DNA of 64,000 nt, from positions 54,198 through 118,197 of the forward strand of contig JADFQO010000005.1 in the NCBI GenBank assembly GCA_022561775.1, read 5' to 3'. The notes under the pieces were generated by a model. It ran no database searches and was not told where the DNA came from. It saw only the letters and a program-made list of their open reading frames with translations. This stretch comes from Myxococcales bacterium (lineage in GTDB: Bacteria > Myxococcota_A > UBA9160 > SMWR01). A program made the position numbers and the translations under genes. Of the stretch, positions 62,130 to 64,000 are shown one piece after another; position 1 is the stretch's first letter, and each line of letters opens with the position of its first letter.

Positions 62130-63365
62130 ATGCTGGGCATGAACAAAGTCGCTGTTCTGGGCGCCTGGGCGCTGACGGTCGCCGCAGCGTTCGCGGTCGG
62201 CAAGTCGACCGCGCCCACCGGAAGCGATCCGGCTCCCGAGGATCTCGGAACCGCGATCGAGGCTGCTATCGGCGAGCCCGACATGGTGGACCGCGCCGAG
62301 CGGATCGCGCGGCTCCTGCAACACCTCGGTCCCGACAACGTGACAGAGGTCGTCGAAGTCTACGAGCGAATGCTCAACATCCTCGGCGGGCTCAGCATCC
62401 GCCCGTTCGTCGCCGCGTGGGCGCGCTTCGACCCGCAGGCCGCACTCGATCACACACTCCGCTGGCCGTATGACGACAAGAGGGAGATGGGAGCCCAGGC
62501 GGCCATCGAGGCCTGGGCGCTACGCGATCCCGCCGGCGCGCTCGAAAGGTACGAGCGAGCGAGCGACCGCGATCCGGGCCTCGGAGAGGTGCTGTTCTTC
62601 GACATGCTGACGGGCTGGTTATATTCGGGCCGGGGAGGAGTCGACGAGTACATCGCGAACCTCCGAGGTGGGAAGCGCGACAGAGCAGTCAGCCGCGTGA
62701 CCGCCAAAACCCTGCGCAACGGCGGAGTGGACGCGACGATGCGCTGGGTGAACTCGATCACCGGCAATGATTCCTACGAGAATAAATTCAAGAACAATGT
62801 CTTCAAGCGCGGGAGTCGGATGGTCGCTCGCTGGGATCCCGAGCGCGCTGCGGCGTGGGTGATGGAGAATCACGGTGAGGAGTACACGTTTGATGCGCCG
62901 CGTGTCGTCGCTGAGCAGTGGGGAATGAAAGACGGTCGCGCGGCCCTCGAGTGGGTGCGGGACCATCCGGATCAGGAGGTGCACCACTCGGCCGCCCGCG
63001 CAGCCTACCTCAATTGGTTGAAGTCGGATCGCGCCGGCGCCGTGGGGTGGCTGGAATCCGAGACGCTCACGACCTTCCACGATCCGGCAATCGTCTTGTA
63101 CGCGAAGGATCTCGGCAGGCGGGCACCCGCGGAGGCGGTCGGTTGGTGCGAGCGCGTCCACGATGAGAAACGCCGGCTTGGCTGCCTCAGTAAAGCAGCC
63201 GCCCGGTGGTACCAGCGCGATGCGGTGGCCGCTGAGACGTGGCTACAGCGGAGCCCGCTCGACGAAGAGGCCCGACGCAAGGTGCGAACGCCGCCCAAGA
63301 AGACGCCGCAGCGGCGAGGCCCACGCGGACAACGCCCCGGGGACGGCCCAGCGAAGGAACCTTGA
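62130..63365 (+). CDS. Exported repeat protein of unknown function
   Basis: A 411-residue protein starting MLGMNKVAVLGAWALTVAAA, an uncleaved signal anchor or signal peptide, with GGAGG upstream. The rest consists of short helical repeats of about 30-35 residues with a conserved A/W pattern (FVAAWARFDPQAALDHTLRW, AIEAWALRDPAGALERYERA, MVARWDPERAAAWVMENHG, AYLNWLKSDRAGAVGWLESE). This looks like an alpha-solenoid with the motif W-x-x-x-D-P-x-x-A. The C-terminus is basic and proline-rich. It lies 81 bases after the TonB receptor in the same direction and may be co-expressed. I know no named family for it. Confidence 0.72.
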   Translation: MLGMNKVAVLGAWALTVAAAFAVGKSTAPTGSDPAPEDLGTAIEAAIGEPDMVDRAERIARLLQHLGPDNVTEVVEVYERMLNILGGLSIRPFVAAWARFDPQAALDHTLRWPYDDKREMGAQAAIEAWALRDPAGALERYERASDRDPGLGEVLFFDMLTGWLYSGRGGVDEYIANLRGGKRDRAVSRVTAKTLRNGGVDATMRWVNSITGNDSYENKFKNNVFKRGSRMVARWDPERAAAWVMENHGEEYTFDAPRVVAEQWGMKDGRAALEWVRDHPDQEVHHSAARAAYLNWLKSDRAGAVGWLESETLTTFHDPAIVLYAKDLGRRAPAEAVGWCERVHDEKRRLGCLSKAAARWYQRDAVAAETWLQRSPLDEEARRKVRTPPKKTPQRRGPRGQRPGDGPAKEP

Positions 63366-63395
63366 CCCGGCCCGCGAATCCGAAGGATTCGCCCG

Positions 63396-64000
63396 CTAGT
63401 CGACGTTCAGCCGCGCAAGCCGTGCCTGCGCGTCTTCCCGCTCGGGAAAACTGTCCGCCTCGAGCGCGGCGCTCAGCTCGCTTCGCGCTCCCTCTACATC
63501 ACCCGCGGCAGCGAGTGCCACACCAAGCCAGTAGTGGGCCGACGGCCGATCGGGCCGCAGCGCGACGGAACGGCGCAACACCTCGGCAGCCTGCTCGGGG
63601 TCTCCGCGTTCGAGCTGGATCCGACCCAAAACATCGAACGCATCCGGGCTGCCGCGGAGGCGGGCCGCCCGACGCGCCAACGAAAACGCGCGCTCGGGGT
63701 CTCGCGTGAGCAACTGTCGAGCGCGAAGACTCAGAGCTTCTGCGTGGGTACCATCGCGCAGCAGCAGCGCCTCGAGTCGCCGCTCGACTTCGGCGTCATC
63801 ACCTGAGGCGGCGACCAACTGGATCGCCTCCCACGCGTAGCTGGAATCGTCCCGATCGGCTCGAGCCGCGCGGTCGCATGGTCGAACGGCTTGCGGTCGC
63901 GGGCGGTCGCGAGCCAGACGCCGGCCGCACTGCGGTTCACCGGCCTCGCGTCGTTCCGGATCACCAGGAACGGGTACCGAACCGTGCCGGGAACGAACTC
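63396..64000 (-). CDS. TPR protein, 5' end cut by window edge; possible frameshift
   Basis: The minus-strand frame ending at 63396 has tandem TPRs (LRGSPDAFDVLGRIQLERGD, RPSAHYWLGVALAAAGDVEG) and stays open to the edge. Upstream of about 63860 a different frame reads more like protein (EFVPGTVRYPFLVIRNDARP, then GVWLATARDRKPFDHATARL). A single-base shift near 63843-63860 would join that segment to DDSSYAWEAIQLVAASGDDA in the TPR frame. Either there are two overlapping genes, or the gene has a frameshift or sequencing error. The C-terminal TPR part is secure; the N-terminal part is not. It is convergent with the repeat-protein gene, 30 bases apart. Confidence 0.6.
   Translation of the reverse strand, partial: VRSRHGSVPVPGDPERREAGEPQCGRRLARDRPRPQAVRPCDRAARADRDDSSYAWEAIQLVAASGDDAEVERRLEALLLRDGTHAEALSLRARQLLTRDPERAFSLARRAARLRGSPDAFDVLGRIQLERGDPEQAAEVLRRSVALRPDRPSAHYWLGVALAAAGDVEGARSELSAALEADSFPEREDAQARLARLNVD

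Noticed and set aside
1..64000. tRNA, rRNA, riboswitch or insertion-sequence genes
   Set aside because: No cloverleaf, rRNA-like stretch, known riboswitch core or transposase could be recognised by reading the sequence; small RNAs cannot be excluded.

Overview
The window is high-GC chromosomal DNA of a Gram-negative bacterium. An outer membrane is implied by a TonB-dependent receptor, an RND efflux pump, an MCE (Mla-type) lipid transport operon and many lipoprotein signal peptides. It respires: a complete 2-oxoglutarate dehydrogenase operon is present. It makes hopanoids (hpnH). The mix (OleABCD, HpnH, split GlnE, MttB homologue, AOR, TPR-tailed membrane glycosyltransferases, spermidine-synthase-like membrane fusions) fits the deltaproteobacterial/Myxococcota-like groups best. 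That placement is an inference; there is no rRNA or tRNA gene to anchor it.

Layout. 0-2.7 kb (minus): GreA/GreB-like factor (cut by the window edge), a tungsten/molybdenum aldehyde:ferredoxin oxidoreductase and its MoaD-like partner. 2.9-4.3 kb: hpnH with an unusual C-terminal domain. 4.3-10.2 kb (minus): a tightly coupled operon of RND adaptor, RND pump and a GT39-like membrane protein. 10.3-15.4 kb: DUF420-like protein, a sulfatase-fold lipoprotein with TPRs, a fatty-acid-hydroxylase-like protein, a zinc-ribbon protein and a lipoprotein. 15.4-21.8 kb: DAACS symporter, glnE split into two overlapping genes, and a zinc-ribbon/SPFH-GYF gene pair. 22-28 kb: MttB-family methyltransferase, then the MCE operon (permease, ATPase, MCE protein, PqiC-like lipoprotein). 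28-33.6 kb (minus): sucA-sucB-lpdA.

34.7-41.6 kb is the most distinctive block. It holds a complete long-chain olefin pathway, oleA-oleB-oleC-oleD, with start/stop overlaps, followed by two overlapping ArsA/Get3-type ATPases. Codon use (mostly GAG for Glu, GC-ending codons) differs from both flanks and suggests a block acquired or maintained as a unit. The two ATPases have reciprocal substitutions in their deviant Walker A loops (GKGGVGRTT and GAGGVGKTT), which suggests an obligate heterodimer.

41.6-47.9 kb carries a response-regulator/PP2C phosphatase, an agmatinase-family enzyme, an FKBP lipoprotein, an NhaC-type antiporter and a cysteine-desulfurase-like PLP enzyme. 47.9-52.1 kb is repeat-rich: a TolB/TPR membrane protein and an HNH endonuclease-like gene, with two 21-bp minisatellites and three copies of an AACTGGAT...ATCCAGTT palindrome. 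52.3-64 kb holds an M20 peptidase, a second GT39/TPR protein, a spermidine-synthase-like membrane fusion, a TonB-dependent receptor, a repeat protein and a TPR protein cut by the window edge. A -10-like box (TANACT or TANNAT, no clear -35) recurs upstream of many genes, in two cases so close to the start codon that leaderless transcripts are likely.
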